A stretch of 64,000 nucleotides of DNA from Pedobacter montanisoli (GCF_022809115.1 NZ_JALGBH010000001.1:992001-1056000), one strand, 5' to 3'; positions 53,014-63,991 are shown, counted from the first letter of the stretch. Program-made: numbers and translations. The notes: generated from the letters alone by a model not told the origin.

Positions 53014-56000
53014 CTATTTCAGGTCTTTCATGATCTCCGCAATAGCTCTTTCCAGTTGCGGATCGCGACCAGCTAAACGGTCTTCGAAAGTATTCTTCAC
53101 ATAAATATCAGGAGAAACACCTTCTTTTTCTAAGTTTTTGCCGTCCATGGTGTAACATCCCCATGAAGGTAAACGATATGAAGAACCATCAACCAGGCCT
53201 TTTGCCGAAGTGAAAATAATCCAACGATAAGTTTCTGTACCTATTATTTTGCCTAATTTAAGTTGTTTAAAACCTGCTGCAGTCATTTCTGCATCACTTA
53301 GCGATTGTTCATTGATCAGCAATACAATAGGTTTAGCGGCTGGAGCAAAATTACTTTGCGGTGAAATGGCGCCGCCTCTGTATTTCCATTTCAGGTACGG
53401 GCGTTGCGATAAAAAGCGCAGAACCTCGTCATGCACATTACCTCCGGTGTTGTATCTTAAATCCAGAATAACCGCATCTTTGTTGTTTTCTTGCTCTACC
53501 ATATCCAATAAGAAGGTTTCCAGCTCACCTTTGCTCATGTTTTTCATGTATGAATAGGCGATTCGGTTTTTACCCCATTCTTCTACATTTTTACGGTTAT
53601 TGGCGATCCATTCATCATATAAATTTGATTTTAATGCGCCAGAGCTTTGCGGATGGATGTTTACATCTACCGATTTACCATTGCGCAAAAAGGTTAAGCT
53701 CATTTCTTTATCTAAAGAAGGTTTGGTAAAGTAGTAATCTCTGTCTGTGGCAGCATCTACTTTAACACCGTTCACGTGGGTTAGCACGTCTCCTTTGGCA
53801 ATTTTGTCTTTTAACAGGGCTGCATTACTTTTAGCAACAATTCGTTCTACCTGGTATGGGTTTTCATTGTTGAAGATGATCCCTGTTTCATTGGTCACAA
53901 AATTTAGGCTTTTGCGTTCTTCGGTCCCAAAGCTGTTAAAGCCCATATGCGAAGAATTTAATTCGCCTAGCATGTCGTTTAGAAGGATACGTAAATCTGT
54001 ACGGTTGTTAAGGTAAGGCAAATATGCCGCGTACCTTTTTTTCATTTTTTCCCAATCTACACCATGAAAATTTTCGTCATAGAAATTTTCATCTAAGCCT
54101 ACCCAGGTTTCATAGAACATCTGGTTAAACTCTGCATTCAGGTTTTTAGTGAATTTATAGGTATGGTCTATCTTATCCAATTTATTGGCATCGATATTAT
54201 ACTTGCTGATTGCGCCACGGGCTATTACAAAATATTTGCCTGCAACTTCTGCAATACCAAAACCACCTTCGGTAACTTTTTCTGTTTTATTGTTCTCAAA
54301 AGGCTCTATAACCGTTCTGTAGGTTGACATTGGAAAGCCTTCGTGACTGGATGAATAAAACACATAAGTTTTGTCGCCTTTGGCCAAAACATCTGTAAGA
54401 TATTGTGTGCCAAACGCTGGACTTACCAGCTCTATGCGGTCTAAAATACGTTGTGTATTGATGGTGATGAGTTTGGTAGCCGGTTTTTCTTCTGCCTTTT
54501 TCTTTGCAGTATCTGTAGGTTTTTTATCTTCTTTTGCCGGAGTGGTTTCTTTTGGTGCTACAGGAGCATTTTCTTTAAACAACTCATCAAATTTATCTGA
54601 GCGATAAGGCGTATCATAGTAATCTAAAGCCATGCGGTAAACATGGGCATCTTCCATGCCAAGCGGATAAGATGGCTTTGTACGTGAGCTGGTAAAGTAG
54701 ATGTAACGCCCATCTGGCGACCAAATTGGCCCTGCTTCTGTAACTCCTGTATTGGTTAAGTTAATCGTTTTGTTAGCCTTAATATCGTGCACAAAAATAT
54801 CTTGCTCAAAGTTGCGGTAAGCGGTAAATAACAAATACTGATCATTAGGAGAGAAGCTAGGAGAAGAGTTCTGGATAGCCCAAAATTCATCTCTTACCAC
54901 GGTTTTGCTCTGGAATGTTTTCAGATCCATGATGCGCAGCTCGTTACGGCCGCTCAAATATACTGCCTGTGTTCTGGCTTTGTTAAAGCTGATGTCATGG
55001 TTATTGGCTTTGTCGGTAGTTAATTGCTTAGGTGCAGATTTACCATCGCCTGTAATGGTAAACCAGTTCTGGTAACCTTCTGTGGTTTGGTTAAACAAGA
55101 TGGTTTTGTTGTCGGCCAGCCATTTCAGTTCTAAAGCGCGTTCGCCACTGTTGCTGATTTTACGGATGAATTTTCCATCTACATCACTTACAAAAAGCTC
55201 CCCTCTTGAAATGAAAGCCATTTTTTTACCATCGGGTGAAACATCAAAGTTGGAAATATTTGCCCTTACTTCATACTCTTGTTCTTTGGCAAGAGTTTGG
55301 TTTCTAAAAGTAGAAATATCTACTTTTTCTGCTTTTTTATTGGCAACATCATACACATATAACTGGTAATCTTTTTCAAAAACTACAGTATTGCCATTGG
55401 CAGCAACAAAAGGTCTTTTAATGGATGTATCGAATTTAGTAAGTGCAGTTTTTTTGCCATTTATGAAAGTATAGAGATTATATTCATCATTGGCTTCATC
55501 AGAAACAAAATAAATGTTGCCCTTTTGGTCTATGGTAGTCCAGAAATCTTTTCCTATATAATCTGTATATCGTTTATAAGTTTTTGTTTTAGGGTTGTAC
55601 GATTGAATATCTGGATTGTATGCGCCTTTGTAACGTTTACGGTTGGTAAAGTTTCTGCTTTCCCAGGTATCATTGAAAAAGAGATTACCATCCGGAGCTT
55701 CGGCAATGTTATGCGTGGTGTTAAAATAGTTGTCAAATAGACGAACTGCTGTACCGCCATTGATGTTTACTTTATAGCTAGAATAATTATTGTACCTGCT
55801 CGATGTGAAATAAATTGTTTTAGAATCCCAACTCCAGTTGTCCACTTCATCTGCTGCGTCATTAAAGGTCAACTGTTTGATGTCGCCGCCACTCATAGGC
55901 ATTATATATACATCAAAATTTCCATATTGATTAGAAGAAAAAGCCAACCATTTTCCATCAGGAGATATTTTAGGGTTGATTTCTTCGCCTTGCATGGCTG

Positions 56001-56190
56001 TAATACGTGAAGCCAGGCCGCCTTTTACAGGGACTTTCCAGATGTCGCCATCGTAGCTAAATACAATGGTTTGTCCGTCTGGTGAGAGAGCGGGATAGGA
56101 AGCAAAATAAGTTTGTTTTTGGGCATACGTTAATGCCGGGAGCAGTAAAAGTAAACCTGCAATGCTGCTCCATATTTTTTTAATCTTCAT
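53014..56190 (-). CDS. Tricorn-like S41 peptidase
   Basis: A 1058-residue exported protease. A signal peptide (to about residue 23) is followed by WD40-like/PD40 beta-propeller repeats (YPALSPDGQTIVFSYDGDIWKV and many similar units to about 540), a Pro/Lys/Thr-rich linker (about 545-570), a tricorn C1-like region, a PDZ domain (about 760-840) and the S41 catalytic core. The candidate nucleophile region is NEQSLSDAEM (about 960-969). Tricorn-type enzymes degrade peptides; substrates are unknown. Confidence 0.9.
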   Translation of the reverse strand: MKIKKIWSSIAGLLLLLPALTYAQKQTYFASYPALSPDGQTIVFSYDGDIWKVPVKGGLASRITAMQGEEINPKISPDGKWLAFSSNQYGNFDVYIMPMSGGDIKQLTFNDAADEVDNWSWDSKTIYFTSSRYNNYSSYKVNINGGTAVRLFDNYFNTTHNIAEAPDGNLFFNDTWESRNFTNRKRYKGAYNPDIQSYNPKTKTYKRYTDYIGKDFWTTIDQKGNIYFVSDEANDEYNLYTFINGKKTALTKFDTSIKRPFVAANGNTVVFEKDYQLYVYDVANKKAEKVDISTFRNQTLAKEQEYEVRANISNFDVSPDGKKMAFISRGELFVSDVDGKFIRKISNSGERALELKWLADNKTILFNQTTEGYQNWFTITGDGKSAPKQLTTDKANNHDISFNKARTQAVYLSGRNELRIMDLKTFQSKTVVRDEFWAIQNSSPSFSPNDQYLLFTAYRNFEQDIFVHDIKANKTINLTNTGVTEAGPIWSPDGRYIYFTSSRTKPSYPLGMEDAHVYRMALDYYDTPYRSDKFDELFKENAPVAPKETTPAKEDKKPTDTAKKKAEEKPATKLITINTQRILDRIELVSPAFGTQYLTDVLAKGDKTYVFYSSSHEGFPMSTYRTVIEPFENNKTEKVTEGGFGIAEVAGKYFVIARGAISKYNIDANKLDKIDHTYKFTKNLNAEFNQMFYETWVGLDENFYDENFHGVDWEKMKKRYAAYLPYLNNRTDLRILLNDMLGELNSSHMGFNSFGTEERKSLNFVTNETGIIFNNENPYQVERIVAKSNAALLKDKIAKGDVLTHVNGVKVDAATDRDYYFTKPSLDKEMSLTFLRNGKSVDVNIHPQSSGALKSNLYDEWIANNRKNVEEWGKNRIAYSYMKNMSKGELETFLLDMVEQENNKDAVILDLRYNTGGNVHDEVLRFLSQRPYLKWKYRGGAISPQSNFAPAAKPIVLLINEQSLSDAEMTAAGFKQLKLGKIIGTETYRWIIFTSAKGLVDGSSYRLPSWGCYTMDGKNLEKEGVSPDIYVKNTFEDRLAGRDPQLERAIAEIMKDLK

Positions 56191-56257
56191 GTTTTAATTA
56201 TGGTTGGTTTAATATGGTGAACGGGGTTTTTACAAACCTAAAAAATATCTGACATTT

Positions 56258-59119
56258 TTATCGGTTAAACAATGTTTTGTATATAGAGTATTGGTAATTG
56301 TCTGGTATGGCACTAACCTTGAATGGTATGTTCAGGTCAAATAATTCTTGTAGTTTTAGCTGTAGGTTAGCTAAAAACTCGGCCTTGGTCTCTGCAAGGT
56401 ACTCGTGTTTAAGTGTTTGTCTACCACTTTTAAAATGCACATTACCATCGCTCATGGTTCTTACCACGTACAGATTTGGCTCAACATCTTTCATGCCTGA
56501 TTGTATTTCAAAAGCATAGGTGTACAATAATGTTTGAATCAGAGCCTTGTTGATGTGTTTGTCATCCGTATCAAAAAGCTTATCAATGGCGCCGTAACTT
56601 AGCTTGTCTTTGCCTGTTTTATAATCAATGATTCTAACTATGCCATCTTTTTCATCAACCCTGTCAACAATACCATAGATTTTGATGCTTTCCTGTTTGC
56701 CATTTAGTTCAAAAGGAATTTCTACGCTAATTTTGTATTCTAGGTCAATGATTTTAAACGGAGCTTCATTTTCGTCTCTGTCGAGGATGATATTGGCATA
56801 AGCATTTACTATCGCCATCACCACTTCTTGCATACCCGAAAATTCGCTGGTATTTAAAGGAAGTTTTCTTGTTTCGCAAAATGCCGCATTAATTACAGCT
56901 CTTAAATTTTTACGCTGCTCATGAATTTGTGCTTTGTTTACCTGTAAGCCTTTAAATGGCTCATAAAACTTTTCCATTACCAGGTGCAAAATAGTGCCCA
57001 GTTCATTGGCTTCTATAGTTCCTGTAACTTCCTGTGGCTCTTTGATGCCTGCTATGTAGTTAAAAAAGAAATCTACAGGATTGGCTATATATGTAGAGAG
57101 TGCAGAAGGAGAGATGGTTTTTTGCTTGGTTAAAAATCTGTTGAGGGCTGCTATGATTTGAGGGTTGTTTTTGTTGATTTCCAGATCTTTTCCTTGTTCG
57201 GTAGCGATATTTAAATTAAGTTCATAATAGTTAAAATCATAGCCACTTTCATAAGCCAATTGTTTTAATATTCTACTGGCTTCTCCGGTTGTGCTTTCAT
57301 CCGTTAAAGCATTATAGACAAAATTTATATTTTTCGACCTCTGTAATAGACGATATACCATATAAGAAGAAATGGCATCTAAGTTTTCTAATACAGGTAA
57401 GCCAAATACACGCCTGATGCTATCTGGAATAAAGCTACTGCCAATAGATGTTTTAGGGATAATACCTTCATTAAAGCCTAAAAATACAACTTTATCAAAA
57501 TTCAGGTTACGGGTTTCTAACAAGCCCATAAGCTGTATGCCATTTAAAGGATCGCCGCTTAAAGGTACGCTGATACTTTGTAAAGCTTTTTGAATAAGGG
57601 TAATTACAAACTCAAGTTCTTCGCTGGCTATGTATGAGGTTATGGTATCATTTAAACGGTTTAGTTCTTGTATAGTTTTTACCAGTAATTCGGCATCGAT
57701 CTTTTTTAAAGTCTTTCGATTGGATAGGCGTTGAAGAAGGAACTCCATCACATCTAACAATTGTGGTATAAGTTTTGAAGATTCTTCTACTCTGGTATAA
57801 AACTTTTCAAAAATGCCTTTTTGGTTAAGTAAACGTTGACTATCTACTTCAACAGCATTTTCTTCCAGTAATTTTTTTAAGATCTTGCTTTTATTGGCTT
57901 GGGTTATTCCGGTTAAAGGATGACTTAGAAAGGCTTCTATGTTTTCATAGCCTACCTTGCTTTTGCTATCTTTTGATCTGAGCTCCAATTGCGTGCTGAG
58001 CCAAAGATCTGCAAGGCCGTAAACTGTAGAGATATTCAAAGGAAATCCCATGGTTACGTTCAGTTCAACCGCATGGTCCTGAAAATTTACAGGGATGGTT
58101 TGTAATGCAGGGATCAATAATGATTCATCCGCTAAAATTACAGCTGTGGTACTTACTTCCTCGTGTTTTAAATAATCCTTTTCAAGAATATTATTCAGAA
58201 TTTTGGCCTGAGCGGCCTGCCCTTGCACCTGATAAACATTTACAGGTCTGTTTTGCGCTTTCAGATAACTTACTTCATTGTCAAATTCATTTTTGAGCTG
58301 GAGCTGCTCAATATTTTTACGCAAGAACAGTCCCGCTTCCTGTAAAGGATCGTTTAGGTAATAGCTGTCTGTATCAAAATAAAAAATAGCTTTTCCGCTT
58401 TCTTGTAATTGGGTAAATAATTTAGCTTCAGCTCTACTTAGCGCATTAAATCCTACAAATACAATTTTACCTTTTTCAAAGTCTTTGATAAAATCTACTT
58501 CGCCAATATTTGTGTTAGCTAAATATCTGTATGCACCGGCGTTGGTGATGCAATGCTTTTCTTTTAACCTTTGATGAAATAAATGATACAGCTTTGGCAT
58601 ACGTCGCCACATCTGTATAAACAGTTCTTGTTGGCGTTTATGCCTGCCTTCTGAGTACGATTGCCAGAACTGCGAAAGGAACTGATATTGCTCTGAAGTG
58701 AGGTAATCGAATTCTAAATTGATCTTGGAAATGTCTTCCAATTCCCGGTATAACTTATCGGCATCAATCAGATCATTATCTATTTGACTAAAATCGCTTA
58801 AGATAATTTTGGCCAAAGGAAAAAAGTGACTGCTTTTGAGCGGTTGTAAATCTTCTTCTTTAAGTAACTGGTTGTAAATTTCAAGTAGCGTGAAGAACTG
58901 TAAATAAAAATCTGCTACTTTTTCTGGCACGGCAGCAGAAAAGAATTCTTGTATGGTATAGATCTTAGGACTAAAAAATGGCTTTTGGACAATATCAGCT
59001 AAGTATTTCTGGATATAGGTAGCTGGACGTTTGTTGTTAAAAACAATAGCACAATGCTGTATATCCAAACCAAATTTGTTATAGAGATCTTGGGCAACTT
59101 CTTTTAAAAATGGAGTCAT
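56258..59119 (-). CDS. AddB-like PD-(D/E)XK nuclease protein
   Basis: A 953-residue protein resembling AddB/RexB, the second subunit of the AddAB-type recombination nuclease. The N-terminal helicase-like part lacks a clear Walker A motif. The C-terminal nuclease (about 690-940) has GTILHLVMEKFYEP, EVPFEL-type lead-in and the core IYGIVDRVDEKDGIVRIIDYKTG (D-x16-DYK). The final segment lacks the Cys pattern of the Fe-S cluster found in Bacillus AddB. It starts 16 bases after the AddA-like gene, so the two encode a complex. Confidence 0.85.
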   Translation of the reverse strand: MTPFLKEVAQDLYNKFGLDIQHCAIVFNNKRPATYIQKYLADIVQKPFFSPKIYTIQEFFSAAVPEKVADFYLQFFTLLEIYNQLLKEEDLQPLKSSHFFPLAKIILSDFSQIDNDLIDADKLYRELEDISKINLEFDYLTSEQYQFLSQFWQSYSEGRHKRQQELFIQMWRRMPKLYHLFHQRLKEKHCITNAGAYRYLANTNIGEVDFIKDFEKGKIVFVGFNALSRAEAKLFTQLQESGKAIFYFDTDSYYLNDPLQEAGLFLRKNIEQLQLKNEFDNEVSYLKAQNRPVNVYQVQGQAAQAKILNNILEKDYLKHEEVSTTAVILADESLLIPALQTIPVNFQDHAVELNVTMGFPLNISTVYGLADLWLSTQLELRSKDSKSKVGYENIEAFLSHPLTGITQANKSKILKKLLEENAVEVDSQRLLNQKGIFEKFYTRVEESSKLIPQLLDVMEFLLQRLSNRKTLKKIDAELLVKTIQELNRLNDTITSYIASEELEFVITLIQKALQSISVPLSGDPLNGIQLMGLLETRNLNFDKVVFLGFNEGIIPKTSIGSSFIPDSIRRVFGLPVLENLDAISSYMVYRLLQRSKNINFVYNALTDESTTGEASRILKQLAYESGYDFNYYELNLNIATEQGKDLEINKNNPQIIAALNRFLTKQKTISPSALSTYIANPVDFFFNYIAGIKEPQEVTGTIEANELGTILHLVMEKFYEPFKGLQVNKAQIHEQRKNLRAVINAAFCETRKLPLNTSEFSGMQEVVMAIVNAYANIILDRDENEAPFKIIDLEYKISVEIPFELNGKQESIKIYGIVDRVDEKDGIVRIIDYKTGKDKLSYGAIDKLFDTDDKHINKALIQTLLYTYAFEIQSGMKDVEPNLYVVRTMSDGNVHFKSGRQTLKHEYLAETKAEFLANLQLKLQELFDLNIPFKVSAIPDNYQYSIYKTLFNR

Positions 59120-59135
59120 GATATATTGCTAATGT

Positions 59136-62100
59136 TTAAACCTCTACCAATTCTTGAGTTACAGCATAAAACAGGTACGACCGGATATGTTCATAGCCCA
59201 TTTGTTTTAAAAGTTCTTTATACGTTTGGAGCTGTTGAATGTGTAAATCGCTTTTTGCAAGGGTAAACTTATAATCAAGAATGATAACTTGATCCGCTTT
59301 GATTATAATCCTATCGGGGCGATGGAGTTTTCCATTGACATCAATGATATTCTGCTCAATAATATGCGCTGAAGAACCGGCAAACAGGTCCTTTAATTCA
59401 GGATGATTCAACACCTCTAATACATCTGTCTTTAATTTGTCCTTCTCATCTGATGTGATATCGCCATCAATCAGTAATTTCCAAAGGTAATTTTCAACTC
59501 CGGTTTCTGTATTGGCATTGGCTAAAATATCATGTAAAATAGAACCTTTGCGACCCGATTTTTCGATATTTAAGATATGCTTTAAATGCTTTTCCTGTGG
59601 AGGAACATATAACTCGGATAAGCGTTCTGTTGTAGGATATTGTGCCAAACTGATCAGTTGTTTTTCTTCATCTGTACCAACTGTACTTACATATTCATCA
59701 ATCATATATTCATTGGTTTCATCAAAAGACAAATCGAGATCTGTTAAAGACTTAGCGAGGATATCACCAATTACAGTAATCTTAGAACGGTCTGTTTTAT
59801 CCATTACACCCAAATACATATAATCGATGGCTCTTGTGGTAGCCACATATAGCATATTCAGGCTATCCATACCACTATATAGCACTTCTTCAAAGTAAGA
59901 TTTAGCTACTTTACTGTTGGCTAAAGCATCGCTAAACCGTAAAGGCATGCCGCCTAATTGGTGGTAGGCTGTTTCATGTGCTGGTACCCAAAATATGCTG
60001 TCTGATTTTGTTTTTAAACTCCACAAGCAAAACGGAATAAACACAGCTCTGAAAGCTAACCCTTTAGATTTATGTATGGTAATAATTTGTACAGCTTCTG
60101 CTTTTTCGGGAGATGGTAAAGATTTCTTACAGCCATCTTCATCCCACCATTTTAAAAAAGAAACAATGCCTTTTTCTCCTAATCTGGTAGCTTGTCCGGC
60201 TAGATCTCTAAAAGCTAATAGATAAGGCAGGTGCACATCTGATTGGCCTATGCCATAACTTTCGATCAGGTTCTCGATCAGCTCTGAAAGTGGCAGCTGT
60301 AACCAGGTTTGCCAGTTTTCGCATAAAGACTGTGGCAATACATCTGCAAGCTGCGAAAGGTCTTTGGTTTTAAGATCAAAATACTGGCTAACATTTACCT
60401 CTTTTTGCTGAATGTAATGGTATAAGGAAATAGCGTTGGCTTTATATAATGCGGTTTGTTCATTTAAACCCACCAAAATTTTCAGGGTGTTGATGATCAA
60501 TTGTATAGCCGAATTGCTGGCGATTAAGAGCGCATCGCCCGATAAAACAGGAATGCCTTCTTCCATTAAACGGTTTACACATAATTCGGCTTCGGCGTTT
60601 GAACGAACCAATATCGCAATGTCTTTGGCCTGGTATTTTTTGTTGGCGATCAGGTCTTTGATTTCTATAATCACATCTGTAAGAACCTGGTCTCTGAATA
60701 CGGTTTCGGTGTAACGGCCGCTTTCTTCTTCTTTCCCAAATCGTTTAACCTTAATTACACCACCAGATTTGGTGCTGCTGGCTAAATTCTGACTGGCGCC
60801 ATTATAAATAGAAGTGATGATCTGGCTAAAGCCCATTTGCTGCCACCACTGTTCAAGCGTTGCATTTTCTGCGAGCAGATTGTTGAGCTGCGTTTGCAAC
60901 AGTAGGGGAATAGACTGATACAGATAATTATTAAATTTGATGATATTTGATGTACTGCGATAGTTCTCCTCTAAACTGTCTTCCAAAACCTGTTCAAAAC
61001 CTACGTCACTTTTTGCCTGTTGGTACAAAATGTTCCAATCTCCGCCTCGCCAACGATAAATGGATTGCTTGGTATCGCCCACAATTAAGTTATCGATCAT
61101 TTTTTCGCTGGGAGCTGCCATTGCATTTTTAAGTAATGACCTAAAGCTTTTCCATTGGCTACCAGAGGTATCCTGAAATTCATCGAACAGGAAATTTTGA
61201 TATTTTGAACCTACTTTCTCCCAGATAAAAGAGGGATTTTCTCCTGCATCATCTGTAATTCCAGTAATTAGTTTCTGCGCGTCGCTAATCAACAGATTGT
61301 CATTCTCATTACGGTATTCACTTAACAGTAATGCAACTTCCTGCATAATACGCATATAATACAGGTTTTTGTTAAATGCAGCGGCAAGCGTATAGGCAGG
61401 TAAATTGCTCTCGTGGTAAGCTCTTAATCTTTTGATCAGCGCATTAAATTCCTGGTAAAAACCAGGTAGGTCAACACCTTTTTGAAACCAATTATCAGGG
61501 TCATCCTCCATTTTGAAGATATCGGCAACCTTTTCAAAATTTTGATTGGCCAGCAACTGTATTTTTAATAAAGGATTTCTCGATTTTCCTTTGAGCTGAT
61601 CTACGGTAATGTTGTGCTTTTCAAATAACTTAAAGCCTTCTTCACCTAATGCGGTCAGGTCATTTTCATAATCTGTTAATTGCTTTTTGGTGATAAGTAC
61701 GTATTGCTTAAAAAGCTCATCAACGTTTTCGAGCCCAGTTTGGTGCAGTGCTTCTTCAAATACTTCAAAGCTTTCCTTAAAAATTTCGCCGATGAGACGT
61801 GAAAGCTCATCTTTATAGTTCCAGCTTTTATTTTCGCTAATGCGTTCAAGTGCCAGATCTATGATCCACTGCAGTAAATTTTTATTATGATCTAAATTCT
61901 TATCAAGTTTGGCTACCAGTTCATCCTTAACTTTATCATAATTCATCTCTAAATTATAATCTGCGTTTAGCCCCAGTTCAAAGGCAAAACCTCTAATTAC
62001 CTTTTGCACAAAACCGTCTATGGTACTTACAGCAAAACGACTGTAATCATGCAGAATTCTGCGATAAATGAGGTCGGCTTGCAGCTTTAAGGTTTCTGCG

Positions 62101-62351
62101 TTAAAATGTGGATGAGCCTTTAAAATGATATTTTGGTAGGCTTCTGCTTTTTTATTGCCTTGAGCCAGGTCTTTTAACTCCGAGAGAATACGTGTTTTCA
62201 TCTCTTCGGTAGCTTTATTGGTAAAAGTTACGGCCAATATTTCCCTGTACTTATTCTCATTGCTGAACAATAAGGTAAGATAATGCGCGGCAAGGCTAAA
62301 AGTTTTACCCGAGCCGGCAGAAGCCTGTAAGATTTTTAGGGGTTTGGGCAT
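59136..62351 (-). CDS. AddA-like UvrD/Rep helicase-nuclease
   Basis: A 1071-residue superfamily 1 helicase. Walker A is LQASAGSGKT (about 8-17), and motif II is FDEFQDTSGSQW (about 390). Helicase motifs ADQEN-type, GDTKQSIYRWRGGDW and QIITIHKSKGLAF are visible. A C-terminal RecB-family nuclease ends with HRPDRIIIK and VIILDYKFT, so metal ligands remain. With the AddB-like partner it should process double-strand ends for RecA-dependent repair. Confidence 0.92.
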   Translation of the reverse strand: MPKPLKILQASAGSGKTFSLAAHYLTLLFSNENKYREILAVTFTNKATEEMKTRILSELKDLAQGNKKAEAYQNIILKAHPHFNAETLKLQADLIYRRILHDYSRFAVSTIDGFVQKVIRGFAFELGLNADYNLEMNYDKVKDELVAKLDKNLDHNKNLLQWIIDLALERISENKSWNYKDELSRLIGEIFKESFEVFEEALHQTGLENVDELFKQYVLITKKQLTDYENDLTALGEEGFKLFEKHNITVDQLKGKSRNPLLKIQLLANQNFEKVADIFKMEDDPDNWFQKGVDLPGFYQEFNALIKRLRAYHESNLPAYTLAAAFNKNLYYMRIMQEVALLLSEYRNENDNLLISDAQKLITGITDDAGENPSFIWEKVGSKYQNFLFDEFQDTSGSQWKSFRSLLKNAMAAPSEKMIDNLIVGDTKQSIYRWRGGDWNILYQQAKSDVGFEQVLEDSLEENYRSTSNIIKFNNYLYQSIPLLLQTQLNNLLAENATLEQWWQQMGFSQIITSIYNGASQNLASSTKSGGVIKVKRFGKEEESGRYTETVFRDQVLTDVIIEIKDLIANKKYQAKDIAILVRSNAEAELCVNRLMEEGIPVLSGDALLIASNSAIQLIINTLKILVGLNEQTALYKANAISLYHYIQQKEVNVSQYFDLKTKDLSQLADVLPQSLCENWQTWLQLPLSELIENLIESYGIGQSDVHLPYLLAFRDLAGQATRLGEKGIVSFLKWWDEDGCKKSLPSPEKAEAVQIITIHKSKGLAFRAVFIPFCLWSLKTKSDSIFWVPAHETAYHQLGGMPLRFSDALANSKVAKSYFEEVLYSGMDSLNMLYVATTRAIDYMYLGVMDKTDRSKITVIGDILAKSLTDLDLSFDETNEYMIDEYVSTVGTDEEKQLISLAQYPTTERLSELYVPPQEKHLKHILNIEKSGRKGSILHDILANANTETGVENYLWKLLIDGDITSDEKDKLKTDVLEVLNHPELKDLFAGSSAHIIEQNIIDVNGKLHRPDRIIIKADQVIILDYKFTLAKSDLHIQQLQTYKELLKQMGYEHIRSYLFYAVTQELVEV

Positions 62352-62488
62352 AAAATCAGTTTCGGATTTTAAACTTACAATTATTTGCCAAGCTTAGCTA
62401 AATCCGTGTGATATTTTACCAAAATTGTCCGATTGGACACTTTCAAAATGCAATTGGATGTCTTATTTAATTTTCTTAATTCTTGAAT

Positions 62489-63289
62489 TTATTGGGCTTC
62501 TTTTTTCTGTTTGGCTTTAACAATCGATTTTTTGCTGATGCGTTCGGGTCTTTTTTCGATATCTACTTTATAACCTAATAAGTCACGAATAACCACTGAA
62601 GCACAAACGCCACCAAAGGCAGCTGGTAAGTAAGAAATGGTTCCATAAGCCGAGCGTTTGAAATTGCTCCCATCTGTCATAATGAGCGATTCCTTCATCA
62701 CTTCTTCAATAGAAAAAACGGCTTTTATAGAGCTTGCATTGGCTAATTTTTTTAAACGTTTACGAACATATTGTGCAAATACACACTGATAGGTATCTGT
62801 TAAATAGGTTACACGCAGTTTGGTTGGATCTAATTTTCCACCTGCTCCCATGGAACTTACAATAGGAAGGTTAGATTGCAAGGCAGTTGATAGCAGGGTA
62901 ACTTTAGGTGTAATGCTATCGATACAATCCATGATATAATCAAATCTTGTGGTTAAAATTTCACGACATTTCTGAGGTGTCAGGAAATCCTGGATAACAT
63001 GGAGCTTTAACTGAGGATTAATAGCTAATAATCTTTCACGCATGATTTCTGCTTTGGCAACACCATGATTAGTTGAGAGTGCAGGTAATTGTCTGTTACG
63101 ATTGCTGGGATCAACCACATCACCATCAACAATGGTCATTTCGCCCACACCACTTCTGCAAACAAATTCTGCAGCAAATGAACCCACACCTCCTAAACCT
63201 ACTACCAGAACATGTTTGGTTTGTAATTTTTCAATTCCCTCATCACCTACCAATAGGGCAGAACGTGACAGCCATGCTAAATCAGACAT
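62489..63289 (-). CDS. tcdA: tRNA threonylcarbamoyladenosine dehydratase (ThiF family)
   Basis: A 266-residue E1-like protein (CsdL/TcdA). The ATP-binding motif is VVGLGGVGSFAAEFVCRSGVG (about 29-49), followed by DGDVVDPSNRNRQLPA, which holds the family's Arg residues. TcdA cyclises t6A37 of ANN-decoding tRNAs to ct6A. Other ThiF-family E1 proteins are longer or paired with carrier proteins. It is transcribed after the TatD gene, 42 bases apart. Confidence 0.9.
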   Translation of the reverse strand: MSDLAWLSRSALLVGDEGIEKLQTKHVLVVGLGGVGSFAAEFVCRSGVGEMTIVDGDVVDPSNRNRQLPALSTNHGVAKAEIMRERLLAINPQLKLHVIQDFLTPQKCREILTTRFDYIMDCIDSITPKVTLLSTALQSNLPIVSSMGAGGKLDPTKLRVTYLTDTYQCVFAQYVRKRLKKLANASSIKAVFSIEEVMKESLIMTDGSNFKRSAYGTISYLPAAFGGVCASVVIRDLLGYKVDIEKRPERISKKSIVKAKQKKEAQ

Positions 63290-63331
63290 TTAAATTATTG
63301 TTAATTCTAAAAAATAAGCTTTGTGGCTGAA

Positions 63332-63991
63332 CTATAATAAGTTCAACTTTTTCCAGTTGGCAAAAATAATATCTTTAAGTCGTTCTATACTTATTTTCTT
63401 TAATTCTGCTGCTTTCTGGTAAATTTCTTCTATGCTAAAACTACTGTTGTCGGTTTCGAGAAAGAATACATCACCAATTTGTTGGAAGGCCAGTGCAGTT
63501 GATGGGCGTTTAATTAATCCTGAACCGAAAGAAAGTAAAAAACCATTATGCACAAGCTGTAAAGCCAATTCAGGTTTCTTATCAAAACCATGTATAATCA
63601 TGGGAACGGATGGATTTAATTGTTTTTTTAAGGCGATTAGTTCGTCAAATGCTTTTACACAATGTAGAATTATAGGTTTATCTAGCTGAACAGCAAGCTG
63701 TATCTGCTTGGTTAGAATTTCTGTTTGCTCATTTAAAGGTGCGCCCCGTAGTTTATCCAGTCCACATTCTCCAATTAGCTTAACATTTTGCTGTTTGGAC
63801 AACACCTTCAGGTATTTCATATGAGTTTGCAGCTCTGGTAAATTACCATACCAGGGATGTATGCCAATAGAAATAGGTCTGGTTTTAGGCATGGCCAGAA
63901 AGATATCCTGTGTAATGGAAAGGCTTTGTATAGCTGTTACCTCTTCACTTTGTTTTACAGTATGCGTATGTAGATCTAAAAAACGGGGCAT
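63332..63991 (-). CDS. TatD-family metal-dependent hydrolase
   Basis: A 219-residue TIM-barrel hydrolase. Metal-site residues are seen in FLDLHTHT (His8, His10), GIHPWY, LIGECGLDK (Glu), and IILHCVKAFDEL and IIHGFD (His residues). It is somewhat shorter than E. coli TatD (260). Members act as DNases; some act as tRNA or D-aminoacyl hydrolases. The gene starts nine bases before the window's right edge. Confidence 0.9.
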   Translation of the reverse strand: MPRFLDLHTHTVKQSEEVTAIQSLSITQDIFLAMPKTRPISIGIHPWYGNLPELQTHMKYLKVLSKQQNVKLIGECGLDKLRGAPLNEQTEILTKQIQLAVQLDKPIILHCVKAFDELIALKKQLNPSVPMIIHGFDKKPELALQLVHNGFLLSFGSGLIKRPSTALAFQQIGDVFFLETDNSSFSIEEIYQKAAELKKISIERLKDIIFANWKKLNLL

